Of a stretch of 64,000 nucleotides of DNA, positions 41,070-49,797 are shown piece by piece. Source of the stretch: Desulfobulbaceae bacterium. Lineage in GTDB: Bacteria > Desulfobacterota > Desulfobulbia > Desulfobulbales > Desulfocapsaceae. The stretch covers positions 124,001-188,000 of the forward strand of contig WBUQ01000001.1 in the NCBI GenBank assembly GCA_008933635.1, given 5' to 3'. Both the position numbers and the translations under genes were made by a program. The notes beneath the pieces are model-generated. The model did no database searches. It was not told the origin of the DNA and saw only the letters and a program-made list of their open reading frames with translations. Position 1 is the stretch's first letter. Every line of letters begins with the position of its first letter.

Positions 41070-41252
41070 CCTGACCTGATGCAGAGGGGAAGAGGCAGGA
41101 GGAATGGAGGTGTTGAAAGTGATACAGGAGCCGCACCGGAGACAAATACCAGGCGGCCCGTCATCGTATTCGCGGCCATCGATTTATTTGTCGAAGACGG
41201 GAAGAGCATCAGGTGTGACCGTATCACTGCAACGAAACAGAAAAAAATACGA

Positions 41253-41268
41253 CCTCAATATATTGAGG
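41253..41268. promoter_or_regulatory. Perfect palindrome CCTCAATATATTGAGG
   Basis: 16-bp perfect palindrome between regulator and sigma54 promoter. Confidence 0.6.
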
Positions 41269-41295
41269 GAGGAAGCAGGGGAGGGTCCGTATCCA

Positions 41296-43275
41296 TCAAA
41301 TCGGACGTCGAATGTCCATTTTTTTCAAGCGGAAGCGTAAGGTGCTGGGGTGGAGGTTCAGCATCGAGGCAGCCCCGTCCGGTCCTTCTATTTTCCAATT
41401 CGATCTGCGCAGTACCTGAATGATGTGGTGGCGTTCGACGGAGGCGAGATCAAGTGTGGGGTCAGGGACAGGCCCCGATTCCGTCAGGGGGGCAGCAAGG
41501 TCGCCGATTGTCAGCTGCGGCCCTGAAGAGAGAATGACGCCCCTTTCGATCAGATGCTCGAGTTCCCGAACATTGCCCGGCCAATCGTATTGCAGCAGCC
41601 TGGAAAGGAGGTTTTTTGGTATCGTTTCAATATGCTTGCCCATTTTATGGGCGAACTTTTCGACAAAATACTGCGCCAGCAGTAGAATATCCTCGGTTCG
41701 TTCCCGGAGGGGCGGGATCGTGATCGGAAAAACATTGAGACGGTAAAACAAGTCTTCGCGGAACCGCCCGTTGCGGACCGCGTTCCGGAGATCCCTGGAC
41801 GTTGCCGCAATGACCCTGACGTCAACCGTGATGGTTTTCGAACTGCCAAGCCGCTCGAACTCCCCATCCTGCAGGACCCGTAGGAGCTTGGCCTGCAGCT
41901 CCAGTGGCATCTCCCCGATTTCGTCGAGAAAAATCGTCCCGTGGTGGGCGATCTCGAAACGACCGGCCTGACGGGCATGCGCCCCGGTAAACGCTCCCTT
42001 CTCCCTGCCGAAGAGTTCGCTCTCAATGAGGTTGGCGGGCAAGGCCGCGCAGTTGACCGTTACCAGAGGGCGATCCCTGCGGGAATTCATCCGATGAATG
42101 GCATGAGCGAGCAGACCTTTGCCGGTGCCGGTTTCCCCGAGCAGCAGAACTGTCGAATCGGTCTGGGCAACCTGTCGAGCGGCGGCCAGAACCTTTTTCA
42201 GCGCCGCACTGCCACCGATGATCTGTTCGAACCCCTGTTCCCTTGTCAGGTCCTTCCGGAGAAAATACACCTCTCCTTCCAAGCGCCTTTTCAGTGTTTC
42301 AACTTCCTCGAGGCGATCGCGCAGATTCTCTTCCATGCATTTGCGTTGATGGATGTCGAGGCTCACCCCGAACAGCTGACCGACAGTTCCATCCGGGTGC
42401 TGGTATCGCCTCCATTTCGAGCAGATCCACTTCCACTGACTGGATGCGTCGCGGATGCGATATTCAATTTCAAAGTGTTCCGATGAAATGCAGCTGTCCT
42501 TGATCATCTGTTGAACCGGGGGCAAATCGGCCGGGAAGATGCAGTTTTCATATTTTTCCATGTCGATGATCTCGTCCCGGGAAAAACCGAAAATCTCCCG
42601 GCTGCGGTCGGTTGCCCAGAACAACTTCGCCCGCAGGTCCAGTGCCCATAATCCGGCACCGGCAGATTCAGCGGCGAGACTCAGCAGCCATTGGCTCTTC
42701 CGCAATGCATTTTCCGTATTCTTTCTCAGCAGGGCATTGCAGAAAATCTGGGCAACCAACTCCAGCCGTTTGACGGTATCCGGATCATGGACGAACGGCG
42801 TGTGCAGCATATTGAAGGAGAGAACCCCGATAATCGGTTTGTTCCCGGTATAGAGGGGAATCGACACTGTTGACTTGATGCCGTATCGGCGTTTGGTTTC
42901 GAGATCTGTCAATGATTCCTGATCAGTTAGGTCCTCCGTGTTAAAAATGATTGTCGACCCTTCCATGAGTTGTTTCGCCGACCATGGAAATGCTTCTGCG
43001 GCGACGAGTTCGGTCGGCTTTTTCGGACCGTCGGCCGGACTGTGAAGGTGGGTCAGGACCATGCATTCCGGTTTGTCGACAGACCACTGCCAGAGCGTCG
43101 ACAGATCAAAACCGAGGAATTCGCAGATGCGTCGCTGGGCGTCCTCGATGTATCCGTCCACCTCTTCAGCGGAAAGATTGATGAACTGAGCAGACAATTG
43201 CGAAATCAGCGTCTCGAAGGATAGTTGTTTCAGCAACGCGTCTCTGTTGCTTTTCCTGGTTGCTGGTTTCATCAA
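41296..43275 (-). CDS. Sigma54-dependent activator with GAF and PAS domains, Fis-type HTH
   Basis: [46 protein letters not shown] ([19 protein letters not shown]), C-terminal HTH. Confidence 0.9.
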   Translation of the reverse strand: MMKPATRKSNRDALLKQLSFETLISQLSAQFINLSAEEVDGYIEDAQRRICEFLGFDLSTLWQWSVDKPECMVLTHLHSPADGPKKPTELVAAEAFPWSAKQLMEGSTIIFNTEDLTDQESLTDLETKRRYGIKSTVSIPLYTGNKPIIGVLSFNMLHTPFVHDPDTVKRLELVAQIFCNALLRKNTENALRKSQWLLSLAAESAGAGLWALDLRAKLFWATDRSREIFGFSRDEIIDMEKYENCIFPADLPPVQQMIKDSCISSEHFEIEYRIRDASSQWKWICSKWRRYQHPDGTVGQLFGVSLDIHQRKCMEENLRDRLEEVETLKRRLEGEVYFLRKDLTREQGFEQIIGGSAALKKVLAAARQVAQTDSTVLLLGETGTGKGLLAHAIHRMNSRRDRPLVTVNCAALPANLIESELFGREKGAFTGAHARQAGRFEIAHHGTIFLDEIGEMPLELQAKLLRVLQDGEFERLGSSKTITVDVRVIAATSRDLRNAVRNGRFREDLFYRLNVFPITIPPLRERTEDILLLAQYFVEKFAHKMGKHIETIPKNLLSRLLQYDWPGNVRELEHLIERGVILSSGPQLTIGDLAAPLTESGPVPDPTLDLASVERHHIIQVLRRSNWKIEGPDGAASMLNLHPSTLRFRLKKMDIRRPI

Positions 43276-43525
43276 ATATCAATCCGTCTCAAATGCGATT
43301 CCCCTTGTTAATGTATGGATACGACAGTGGAGAGACACCAAATGGCTCACTCCCCGGCCCTTCCGTTAGTTGCCTGGTATGAAGATGAAAATATGCTCAT
43401 CTTCAGAAATGTACACCAAAGATACATTGTTTGGTTGTATTGATGCTAACCTGATATCATCTCTGAAAGATATTTTCAAATTCATTAGCAATGACAACCG
43501 ATCCATTAGAGACCCGGGTTGAGAT

Positions 43526-43605
43526 GTTTCCTGAGAGGGAAGATCTTCCTGCCTGAACGGAATCGGCCCAAAATGGAGTAACGTAAAGAAGAGATAACCA
43601 AAGAC
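43526..43605. repeat. Diverged direct repeat copy A (partner 44429-44509)
   Basis: Shared blocks ctgagaggg, aaatggagtaac, aaagaagag, accaaaga in the same order and near-identical spacing. Confidence 0.5.
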
Positions 43606-43648
43606 TACGTAATAAAACCTGTTCTTGCTGAATCGGGGCAATACCCTT

Positions 43649-43951
43649 TCACTGAGATTGAGTAGGCCGAGCTACCAAACGGACACCGAGGGCTGCACAC
43701 ACCTTATTGATTGTGTCAAATCGAGGTTTGGCATTTGGTTTTAGCGCTTTATACAGAGCTTCACGGGTTATACCTGTAGATTTTGCAACTTCGCTCATAC
43801 CCCGAGCTTTGGCTGCTACCCCTAAAGCATGGGCCAGTTCAGCTGCATCACCATCCTCAATCACCATCGTGATATATGCAGCGATATCTTCTTCGCTCTT
43901 CAGCTGTTGAGCCATATCGAAATTTGGTAAGTCGGCAATGTGTTTTTTCAT
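43649..43951 (-). CDS. HigA-type addiction module antitoxin
   Basis: VAAKARGMSEVAKSTGITREALYKALKPNAKPRFDTINKVCAALGVRL (HTH). Confidence 0.85.
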   Translation of the reverse strand: MKKHIADLPNFDMAQQLKSEEDIAAYITMVIEDGDAAELAHALGVAAKARGMSEVAKSTGITREALYKALKPNAKPRFDTINKVCAALGVRLVARPTQSQ

Positions 43952-43954
43952 AAT

Positions 43955-44251
43955 TCAATCCTCCAGCGCAGCTTCACGCTCTTTGGCTGTTGCGATATCC
44001 TTCTCTTGACTGCCCTTGTCTCCACCGCCAAGCATGATGATTAACGTATCACCTCGCTTGGTATAATACATCCGCCAGCCCGGACCGAAGTGCTCCCGCA
44101 TTTCGAAAAGGCCTTGGCCCACAGGCTTTACATCGCCGAGATTTCCTCGCTGGGCTTTATCAAGACGACGGCTTAGGCGAAGCCGTGTAATGCTGTCTTT
44201 TATGCAGTCCAGCCATTTATCGAATTCTGGTAGTGTTTTAACTGTATACAT
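43955..44251 (-). CDS. RelE/HigB-type toxin
   Basis: LPEFDKWLDCIKDSITRLRLSRRLDKAQRGNLGDVKPVGQGLFEMREHFGPGWRMYYTKRGDTLIIMLGGGDK. Confidence 0.88.
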   Translation of the reverse strand: MYTVKTLPEFDKWLDCIKDSITRLRLSRRLDKAQRGNLGDVKPVGQGLFEMREHFGPGWRMYYTKRGDTLIIMLGGGDKGSQEKDIATAKEREAALED

Positions 44252-44428
44252 ACACTAAACTGTAATCGTTCGAATACAATATGTCAAATAAGATGTGGGC
44301 CAGGATTTACCAATCCTTGAGTTTTAAAAGCGAACCGGTATATGAGTTTGCATTGAAACGAGTAAGATCGTATCTGTAAAGATTTGAACTGGCAGTAATA
44401 GGTGATAAAATTCACTACAGGATATAGA

Positions 44429-44509
44429 TTTTTCTGAGAGGGTAGGATCGGCTAATAGCAGAGAATTGTTCATAAATGGAGTAACCACAAAGAAGAGCTT
44501 ACCAAAGAT
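44429..44509. repeat. Diverged direct repeat copy B (partner 43526-43605)
   Basis: See copy A. Confidence 0.5.
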
Positions 44510-44598
44510 TATCTTAACGATCCAGGTATTGAACTCTGCAAAAAATGTCTGTATATGCGAACTACATGGGTTCGCATATTTCCACCCATAAAGGACAA

Positions 44599-45354
44599 CT
44601 ACAACCCCCTCGGACCTTTCTTCTTCTTCACTTCTACGCCGATTTTCTGGTCAAAATCACCGTCATCTGATCCGGCACTCGTTGCCGTCGGTTCTTCGCA
44701 GCCTGTCTCCCGCATGACAAATTTATAGAACGATTTGAACTCAGGGTTTTCTAGAGCAGTTGCAAGGCCGGTGTATTTTTCACCTTCGCCAGCCTTGATG
44801 CTGCCGGTGGATTGGGTATCAATTTCGCCTTCTTCAAGATCCGCACTTTCGGCCAGATTTATTGTGACCTGCAGACCGGTTTGAGTAACTGTTTGCAACG
44901 TTGTCTTCCATGCTGGTCGGTTGACGCGGTCGCAGAATCGGTTCCATCGGTCCGGGTACACGGATCGAACATGAAGTGCGTATGAAATAGTATAAAAGTT
45001 GGCGTAACCGATGAGTGACAAATCGAGTCCAACTCTGTCCGCCAGATCAGCTGCTATCGCGAGAATGTCCTCGTTCCCGACCCTGACGCTGCCGAAATGA
45101 AATGATAGTGCCGCCGTGAGATAATGCAGCGGCTTTCCAGACATCAGACATTCCATCTCAATCATCGATATCCTCGCCGCAACATCGTTCAATGATGACA
45201 TGATCTCATCCGTGTGCGCCACCTGAAGGTCCCGGTCGGCCAGACGGATTGTCTTTTTCTCCGGCAACCATTGAAAGGCTGAGGCCATTTCAAGGATATG
45301 ATCATATCGTAAATCGAGCATTGTTGTTTTCATAGTTTCACTCCTCTTCGCCAA
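44599..45354 (-). CDS. Hypothetical protein of mobilization-module operon
   Basis: 251 aa ORF overlapping the upstream ORF; lysine-rich C-terminus. Confidence 0.65.
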   Translation of the reverse strand: MAKRSETMKTTMLDLRYDHILEMASAFQWLPEKKTIRLADRDLQVAHTDEIMSSLNDVAARISMIEMECLMSGKPLHYLTAALSFHFGSVRVGNEDILAIAADLADRVGLDLSLIGYANFYTISYALHVRSVYPDRWNRFCDRVNRPAWKTTLQTVTQTGLQVTINLAESADLEEGEIDTQSTGSIKAGEGEKYTGLATALENPEFKSFYKFVMRETGCEEPTATSAGSDDGDFDQKIGVEVKKKKGPRGL

Positions 45355-46057
45355 AAAATCGCTTGAGCTGTTGATATAATGCCGAATTTTGCAAGACCAT
45401 CAGTTTCGGATCGCTGATAGTTGCCTGCAGATATCGATTTCCTAAACTTTGTATCTCCGACTTCCAGAAAGCAGAATTTTCCCGCATGATCTTGGCTGCC
45501 TCCGCAGGTGTCGGGCGCACATTATCGACCGCATGCCGATGAAGGACATCCAGCGGGATCTGTGTCGGCTGTGTTGATTGTATGAACACCTGGAAAAACC
45601 ACTCCGCCAGCGGATGCTCATGTGCGTGTAACCTTCTGTATGCATTGCGGACCATCTCGGTAACGGCGAATTCAGACAACGACTTCGGACTGCGATCCAC
45701 AGTTTTCAGGCCTGGTGATCTCAGAACCAGCTCCAACCGGAGCACATCGCCAATACGCCATTCTTCCGCGCAGGATGCCACGTCCTGAACCCGGAGGGCG
45801 CACCGGTCACTCAGCAGGGTCTCAAGTCGATCTCGTGCCTCCTTGCCATCCTCATACGGAAACAGGAGACAATGTTGCGCCAGGAGGTGATCCAGAGTGA
45901 CTGACCGTAATTTTGCATGTTGCCTGACGAGAAAATCGACAACCGAGCCACCTAGATCATCCGGCGTTCCAATCTGCTCATGGTCAAGCGGCACCGTAGA
46001 AACTGAATTCCCAATGTCCAGGATACGCAGCGCATCAAATTCAATGCGGTGTCGCAT
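45338..46057 (-). CDS. Hypothetical protein of mobilization-module operon
   Basis: 239 aa ORF, 1 nt after upstream stop. Confidence 0.65.
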   Translation of the reverse strand: MRHRIEFDALRILDIGNSVSTVPLDHEQIGTPDDLGGSVVDFLVRQHAKLRSVTLDHLLAQHCLLFPYEDGKEARDRLETLLSDRCALRVQDVASCAEEWRIGDVLRLELVLRSPGLKTVDRSPKSLSEFAVTEMVRNAYRRLHAHEHPLAEWFFQVFIQSTQPTQIPLDVLHRHAVDNVRPTPAEAAKIMRENSAFWKSEIQSLGNRYLQATISDPKLMVLQNSALYQQLKRFFGEEE

Positions 46058-46058
46058 C

Positions 46059-46382
46059 TTATTTACCCAGTGCTGAGATGATCTTCTCTTGCCGCTTCAT
46101 GTCACGATGCTGCCGGTAACTGTCGGCGGCATTTTTCCATGCTTCTTGGTCGGTTCGCTGCAGGACTTTCCTCAGCTGCGGCGGCGTCACATCAACATCG
46201 TAAAACGCCGCGATGTACTCGCTGAGTTCAGACAATGGGCTCCCGCTGCCGTGCAAGGCCAAAAGGTGCGCCCGCAATTGCCGGTCTTTCAACCGCCGGA
46301 GCGTCGAAATCGATACCTTTGCACTTCGGGAGATATTTTTCAAAATCAAATATTCCTTGAAATTCTGGTCGAATGGTTCCAT
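46059..46382 (-). CDS. Small hypothetical protein of mobilization-module operon (possibly DNA-binding)
   Basis: 107 aa; ISRSAKVSISTLRRLKDRQLRAHLLALHG helix-turn-helix-like. Confidence 0.6.
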   Translation of the reverse strand: MEPFDQNFKEYLILKNISRSAKVSISTLRRLKDRQLRAHLLALHGSGSPLSELSEYIAAFYDVDVTPPQLRKVLQRTDQEAWKNAADSYRQHRDMKRQEKIISALGK

Positions 46383-47263
46383 TTACGGGCCTTTATCAGT
46401 TCTTGTTCTAAATGGTGCTGTGTCAGCGGGATATGAGTTGCGCGGGATTCTCCCGCAGCAGGTTGTTCCTGCGGACGGTCAACGTTCCTTGAGGTGTCTT
46501 TAGAGAGAAGCTGATCCATTGAGTCAAGTGTGTTCAAGACAGCATCGACTGACGACGGTAAACCCATTCTCGCCAGCATTTTCGAAGCCTGTTTTCGGCA
46601 ATATTCTTGGAGTTTGGTACTTGTCGCCACAGATGCCAATGTCATCATAAACCGCGGATTCCGGCGTTGCTCAACAGTGCCCTGCGCCTGTAGCCAGCGA
46701 CGATCTGCGGATGTGATACCGCTCGGAGTGCCCGCGTCTACGGTATACCCGTAACCGGTCAACTCCCTGGTGACGGTGGTCTTCATCTGTTGGGTTATAT
46801 TGAGCCGGAATTGTTCTTGGATGGCTCCGTAACCTCCGTTCCTATAGGAGAACAACCCTTGCAGGTGCAAATGTTCTTTGCCTCGGTTCGATGTTCGGTG
46901 CAGAACCATGGACACCGGCAAGTGACGCGGAATGTCGTGGAGAACGGCTTTTGCAAGGTTATGGATTTGATCGGCGGAGAGATCATTGGGAAGATTGATG
47001 ACGAACTGGCGCGCCGTCACCCGCGCATTATGGCGAACCATGCCGTCGGGATTCTGGCGCTCTTCGAGGAATTCTTGGTAGATTCCTCGCCAGTGCGCAA
47101 CCAATGCGTGATGATCGGTCTTGCAGGCTTTCGGTATGGATTTTGTCCAAACGCATGCCTTCTCGCCCGCATCCAGCTGGTGGCCGTCGATCAGATACGA
47201 AACATGCGCAGATGGGTCTCCGGTCATGCTGACGTGATTGACCCAGAGTTTCGCAATCGGCAT
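46346..47263 (-). CDS. MobA/MobL-type relaxase-like protein
   Basis: HNARVTARQFVINLPNDLSADQIHNLAKAVLHDIPRHLPVSMVLHRTSNRGKEHLHLQGLFSYR (ARxxxxxLPxxLS and HLHLQ motifs). Confidence 0.7.
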   Translation of the reverse strand: MPIAKLWVNHVSMTGDPSAHVSYLIDGHQLDAGEKACVWTKSIPKACKTDHHALVAHWRGIYQEFLEERQNPDGMVRHNARVTARQFVINLPNDLSADQIHNLAKAVLHDIPRHLPVSMVLHRTSNRGKEHLHLQGLFSYRNGGYGAIQEQFRLNITQQMKTTVTRELTGYGYTVDAGTPSGITSADRRWLQAQGTVEQRRNPRFMMTLASVATSTKLQEYCRKQASKMLARMGLPSSVDAVLNTLDSMDQLLSKDTSRNVDRPQEQPAAGESRATHIPLTQHHLEQELIKARKWNHSTRISRNI

Positions 47264-47317
47264 AGTTTTGGCCTCCGGTGGCTAATGAGAAGCAGTTGAG
47301 CTCAGCTCAGGCCCTTA

Positions 47318-47350
47318 CAGGTACGTTCCGTTACCTGGTAAGTGCCAACC
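47318..47350 (+). other. Candidate oriT (RSF1010/MOBQ-like)
   Basis: CAGGTA-cgttccgt-TACCTG immediately followed by GGTAAGTGCC; 55 bp upstream of the relaxase start. Confidence 0.5.
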
Positions 47351-47359
47351 GACCGATCA

Positions 47360-47383
47360 GGGTTTTCCAGAGGTGTAAAACCC
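47360..47383. repeat. Inverted repeat GGGTTTT-ccagaggtgt-AAAACCC
   Basis: Perfect 7-bp arms next to oriT candidate. Confidence 0.5.
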
Positions 47384-47510
47384 TTTGGAAGATTTGGTCG
47401 CCAGTATTTCAGCGGCCTGAAATGTAATATCAAGAGGTGGAGCTGAGGAGAGAGCAATCAGGACCTGCAGCCAACAACAAAGATGGCTGCAGGTGGGTGG
47501 GTGTTATCGA

Positions 47511-47861
47511 TTAAATTTCACGCATTGTTTTGAAAATCTCTTGCACGTTGATATCCTGAGAAATTCTCTGGCCGGTTGTTTGACGGCCCCAAATAGTGCC
47601 GAACGGCGTTTCAACGATAATTTCACCGGCTTGTTTTGCAGCATGCGCGAAACCGTCGGTAATCAGCCACCATTCATAAACCATGATTTCGTCATCGGCA
47701 TAGTCATCGTCTAGGGCGGCCCCTCTTGTAGCCTCAGCAATAGCATCAGCAACAAAGGTTTGATCCTCCAGTTCACGCATCATCTGGCGGGACATGTTGT
47801 AGAGGATGTGAGTATTCACCGCTGTGTCCAGTTTTTCATCATTCATGTTGACCGTCTCCAT
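47511..47861 (-). CDS. Hypothetical protein
   Basis: 116 aa ORF; a degenerate second copy of its C-terminus lies at 48392-48560. Confidence 0.6.
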   Translation of the reverse strand: METVNMNDEKLDTAVNTHILYNMSRQMMRELEDQTFVADAIAEATRGAALDDDYADDEIMVYEWWLITDGFAHAAKQAGEIIVETPFGTIWGRQTTGQRISQDINVQEIFKTMREI

Positions 47862-48099
47862 TGAAGGTACTTTCTGTTCTTGATTCTCCGAGCGGAGAAC
47901 GTCCGCACGGTCATTGCTTATAGGATCTGATAAGGAGAAGATCGGCCCCGGAGATAATGTGCGATTTTTTTTTAAGGTATAAACCTTATAAAAAAATGGA
48001 TTTTATTATGTGATAACAAGCATATATATGCATGTTTGGCTGTACGTTCTGGCGAGGGCATTTATACTGCGATTGAATGATTAATTAGGTCGTTAATTA

Positions 48100-48324
48100 T
48101 TGAAATTGCAGGATAAACACCAAATGGAGAGATCGATGAAATCGTCAGAAAAGAACCGCTATAAACCTGTAGATGAATTGCGCCAGTTACTCGGAAATCT
48201 GGAGAATCAGAAGTTTGTACTCGACTGTGGGCATCATGTAACTTTCAATGAGGTGCTCGGAAATAACGTGACAATCTTGAATGGTAAATCGCTGCGGATA
48301 ATTTGTTCGCTATGCGGATATTGA
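48100..48324 (+). CDS. Small hypothetical protein
   Basis: 74 aa; CxxH near middle and C-terminal CSLCGY; likely start at internal Met-Glu-Arg-Ser. Confidence 0.45.
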   Translation: MKLQDKHQMERSMKSSEKNRYKPVDELRQLLGNLENQKFVLDCGHHVTFNEVLGNNVTILNGKSLRIICSLCGY

Positions 48325-48391
48325 GATAAAGTTGACGGATATGCCACCCGCACTCGAAGGTACGGGTGGCATATCTACCGGATTGTTGTGG

Positions 48392-48560
48392 TTAAATCGC
48401 TCCCATGTTTTTCAAAATAGCCTGAACGTTAAGATCCTGTGCTACCCCTTGCATGCAGGTCTGTCGGCCCCAGATTGTGCCAAACGGTGTTTCAATGATG
48501 ATCTCACCGGCGGCTTTGGCGGCGTCAGCAAATGCATCACATCAGACACAATCCACCATT
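48392..48560 (-). pseudogene. Frameshifted duplicate of the 47511-47861 gene
   Basis: - strand AFADAAKAAGEIIIETPFGTIWGRQTCMQGVAQDLNVQAILKNMGAI*, homologous to parent; CATCACATCA 5-bp tandem duplication breaks the frame. Confidence 0.75.
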
Positions 48561-48667
48561 GATTCAACAAAATATGAAGATAGTTTCGCGCGCCGATCCA
48601 ATTTCTGTTTCCGAGCACATCTTTTCATTATCCACCATAAAGATTAATTCCAATTTATGGAGGAACT

Positions 48668-49297
48668 ATGGGTACGAGAAATATGACATGTGTAACGCTG
48701 GACGGTGAGTTTAAGGTAGCGCAATACGGCCAATGTGATGGCTATCCAAGCTATACAGGTATTCGAATATTGCGATTTTTTCGAGATACTGATCTTGATA
48801 AGCTCAAGAATGCAGTTTCACGGTTGAGATTTATGACCGAGGAAGAGCTAGAACGATTCTACATCGAGGAGGAAACCTACTCTAAGCAGCTGACACCGGA
48901 GCAATACGATCTGATACGGAGAGAAAATCAGGATCGTTGCTGTAATTCTGCTGAGATTCTTGACCAGCAATATTTGGAAAGACCTTTTGTTCAGATCAAT
49001 CGTGACCTCGGTTGGAAAATTCTAAAATACGTCATGGGCTCAGACGTGCAGCCACTAATCAATGACATTAAATTCGCTGGAAATTCACTGTCCTGCGAAT
49101 GGGCCTATGTTGTTGATTTGGACAACGGTCGATTTGAAATCTTCAAAGGATTGAACAAGGAACCGCTGGCTGAAGATGAACGTTTCTATTCATTCGAGGG
49201 GTACAAGGAGTTCGCGCCGGTCAAGCTGGTTGTCGCTTTTGATCTGAGCGATCTGCCAACCGAAGAGCATTTCCTGGAATGTTGTCCTGACGCGTGA
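48668..49297 (+). CDS. Conserved hypothetical protein
   Basis: MGTRNMTCVTLDGEFKVAQYGQCDGYPSYTGIRILRF...; RBS-like ggagg upstream. Confidence 0.65.
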   Translation: MGTRNMTCVTLDGEFKVAQYGQCDGYPSYTGIRILRFFRDTDLDKLKNAVSRLRFMTEEELERFYIEEETYSKQLTPEQYDLIRRENQDRCCNSAEILDQQYLERPFVQINRDLGWKILKYVMGSDVQPLINDIKFAGNSLSCEWAYVVDLDNGRFEIFKGLNKEPLAEDERFYSFEGYKEFAPVKLVVAFDLSDLPTEEHFLECCPDA

Positions 49298-49602
49298 GCC
49301 AAGATGCCAATCTATCCGAGTCGCTCTGAGCGACTCGGATTCCTGTCAATTTCCTGATTCTCTCCTGTTTCATTTCTCTATTGCGATATCCATTGAACGA
49401 TTATTGAAGATGTTCAGATGGTGTGGCGTTCTTGTCTTTTGATATGATGAGATAAATCTATCTGCATATCTTGCTCTTTATTAAAACGTGAATACGCTAA
49501 ACTGGGAATCACCACTAGCTGAAATCTCATAAGCGGCACACCAAGCGACAATCCTACCGGCTGGGGATCGTGTGATGTTCTGCGAACGGTATCCGGCTAT
49601 CT

Positions 49603-49632
49603 GCTGGGCATGGTTATGCTGGGCATGGTTAT
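49603..49632. repeat. Two tandem copies of gctgggcatggttat
   Basis: Exact 15-bp x2 repeat. Confidence 0.85.
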
Positions 49633-49797
49633 GCTGAGAGTGGAGAGGTGCGACCTGCGGGTATCAATGTGTAGCTGTTGCACTAAATATATCATAGTTT
49701 CGATAGTCTGAAAAATATCATTAAAACAGATATATGAAGAAATTTATAGTTGAACATTTATTAGTAACGTTCATTAGAAAAATTTCGAAGTTTGTAT

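Noticed and set aside
47493-47714. + strand ORF (and 48332-48562) with similar sequences
   Set aside because: Their similarity reflects the antisense of the duplicated - strand gene and pseudogene, not a + strand family.
49603-49632. Two-copy 15-bp repeat considered as the start of a CRISPR-like or iteron array
   Set aside because: Only two direct abutting copies without spacers; no CRISPR array or cas genes seen anywhere in the window.
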